From Candidatus Solibacter sp. (GTDB lineage: Bacteria > Acidobacteriota > Terriglobia > Bryobacterales > Bryobacteraceae), in NCBI GenBank assembly GCA_017883345.1, contig JADGNT010000373.1, positions 1 through 5,736 on the forward strand: a stretch of DNA of 5,736 nt, read 5' to 3'. The position numbers and the translations under genes were made by a program. Positions within the stretch are counted from its first letter, which is position 1, and each line of letters opens with the position of its first letter. Shown in pieces: positions 5,092 through 5,736 of the stretch. Under the pieces are notes generated by a model. It was given only the letters and a program-made list of their open reading frames with translations, searched no databases and was not told where the DNA came from.

Positions 5092-5736
5092 ATGTTCCGA
5101 TCTATTTGTCCGATCGTTCTCTCCCTCTGCACGATTGCTTCGGCAGCCGACTCGCCTCAGTGGCGGGGACCCAATCGCGACGGAAAATCCGCCGAAACCG
5201 GCTTGCTCGCGCAGTGGCCCGCCGGCGGACCGCGCCTTGTCTGGAAGGCGCAGGGCCTCGGCGAAGGCTATTCCTCGTTCGCCGTGGTCGGCAATCGCCT
5301 GTACACCCAGGGGCAGCAGGGAGACCGGGAGTTCGTCCTCGCTCTCGACGTCGCCACCGGCAAGCAACTCTGGAAAGCGCCCACCGGCCGCGCCTTAAGC
5401 AATGACAAAGGCAACGGCCCCCGCGGCACGCCTACGGTGGACGGCAACCGCCTCTACGCGGTGGCCGGCGACGGCACGCTGGTCTGCCTCGAGACGGACA
5501 CCGGCAAGCGCGTTTGGGGAACCAACTTCGTCGCGGATTTCAAAGGCCGCGAGCCGCGTTGGGGATACAGCGAATCGCCCCTGGTGGAAGGCGACCGCGT
5601 GATCGTCACCCCCGGCGGACCCGGCGCGTCCATCGTGGCCCTGAACAAAACCACCGGCGCGGTCATCTGGAAGTCGCAGAGCGACGGCGCCGCCTACTCC
5701 TCGGCAATCCCGTTCGATGCCGGCGCAACCCGCGGC
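5092..5736 (+). CDS. Secreted PQQ-like beta-propeller protein, N-terminal part
   Basis: An ATG at 5092 opens a frame without a stop for 215 codons to the right edge; the gene is incomplete. Residues 1-18 (MFRSICPIVLSLCTIASA) are a Sec-type signal peptide, likely cut after ASA; the cysteines lack a proper lipobox. The mature start SPQWRGPNRDG (21-31) is typical of large families of PQQ-like WD40-type propellers in Acidobacteria and Planctomycetes. Three blade motifs of the form A-L-D-x-x-T-G-x-x-x-W are seen: ALDVATGKQLW (84-94), CLETDTGKRVW (132-142) and ALNKTTGAVIW (183-193). The spacing of about 50 residues fits one blade each. These proteins share the fold of quinoprotein dehydrogenases and BamB, but most have no proven cofactor; catalytic residues for PQQ cannot be judged from this part. 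Products are periplasmic or outer-surface. There is no clear Shine-Dalgarno; the ATG is chosen because the signal peptide begins there. A link to the pectin genes is unproven, since the REP pair lies between. Confidence 0.86.
   Translation, partial: MFRSICPIVLSLCTIASAADSPQWRGPNRDGKSAETGLLAQWPAGGPRLVWKAQGLGEGYSSFAVVGNRLYTQGQQGDREFVLALDVATGKQLWKAPTGRALSNDKGNGPRGTPTVDGNRLYAVAGDGTLVCLETDTGKRVWGTNFVADFKGREPRWGYSESPLVEGDRVIVTPGGPGASIVALNKTTGAVIWKSQSDGAAYSSAIPFDAGATRG

Noticed and set aside
4976..5405. Short plus-strand frames of 140 and 106 codons overlapping the start of the beta-propeller gene
   Set aside because: They overlap a frame with a signal peptide and three PQQ-like blade motifs; their own translations are Arg/Ser/Pro-rich and without domains.
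1..5736. CRISPR array, tRNA or rRNA genes, transposase, or a new defence system
   Set aside because: I saw no regularly spaced direct repeats, no tRNA- or rRNA-like sequence, and no transposase, nuclease or helicase motifs. All complete genes are carbohydrate enzymes or a small DUF4926 protein.

Overview
The window is high-GC bacterial DNA with tightly packed genes. It carries a carbohydrate-degradation segment next to the ends of two unrelated loci. The product mix (twin-arginine-type exported glycosidases, a UxaE-type tagaturonate epimerase, a secreted PQQ-like beta-propeller protein, a DUF4926 protein) suggests Acidobacteriota, most likely the Solibacter/Bryobacter group. This placement is an inference from gene content and protein style, since no rRNA or other marker is present.

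Layout, left to right: (1) 2-184 (+), the C-terminal 60 residues of a glycosyltransferase that begins outside the window. (2) 190-408 (-), a small DUF4926 protein, tail to tail with the glycosyltransferase (5 bp between stops). (3) 439-1821 (-), a complete exported GH28 polygalacturonase-type enzyme, 27-30 bp upstream of the DUF4926 gene on the same strand. (4) 1822-1942, a divergent control region with promoter-like hexamers and several short inverted repeats. (5) 1943-3190 (+), uxaE, tagaturonate epimerase. (6) 3191-3295, a 105 bp gap with no clear terminator. (7) 3296-4939 (+), an exported GH29 alpha-L-fucosidase-family enzyme. (8) 4940-5091, a non-coding gap holding a 91 bp inverted pair of REP-like hairpins (4953-5043) and a 14 bp GC palindrome (5065-5078). 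(9) 5092-5736 (+), the first 215 codons of a secreted PQQ-like beta-propeller protein that runs off the right edge.

The core fits pectin use. The GH28 enzyme would cut polygalacturonan or related pectic chains outside the cytoplasm. The released D-galacturonate would be isomerised by UxaC (not here) to D-tagaturonate, which UxaE converts to D-fructuronate. GH29 could remove L-fucosyl decorations from pectin or xyloglucan. The shared divergent promoter region between GH28 and uxaE suggests joint control. The rest of the uronate pathway, a transporter and a regulator are not in the window.

The most notable non-gene feature is the REP pair after the GH29 gene. It has two 33 bp units in opposite orientation, each with a GGTGG head and a 9 bp stem around a 10 nt loop. 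Both stem differences between the units are compensated by the pairing base. No stretch over 300 bp lacks a gene. I saw no tRNA, rRNA, CRISPR array or transposase gene.
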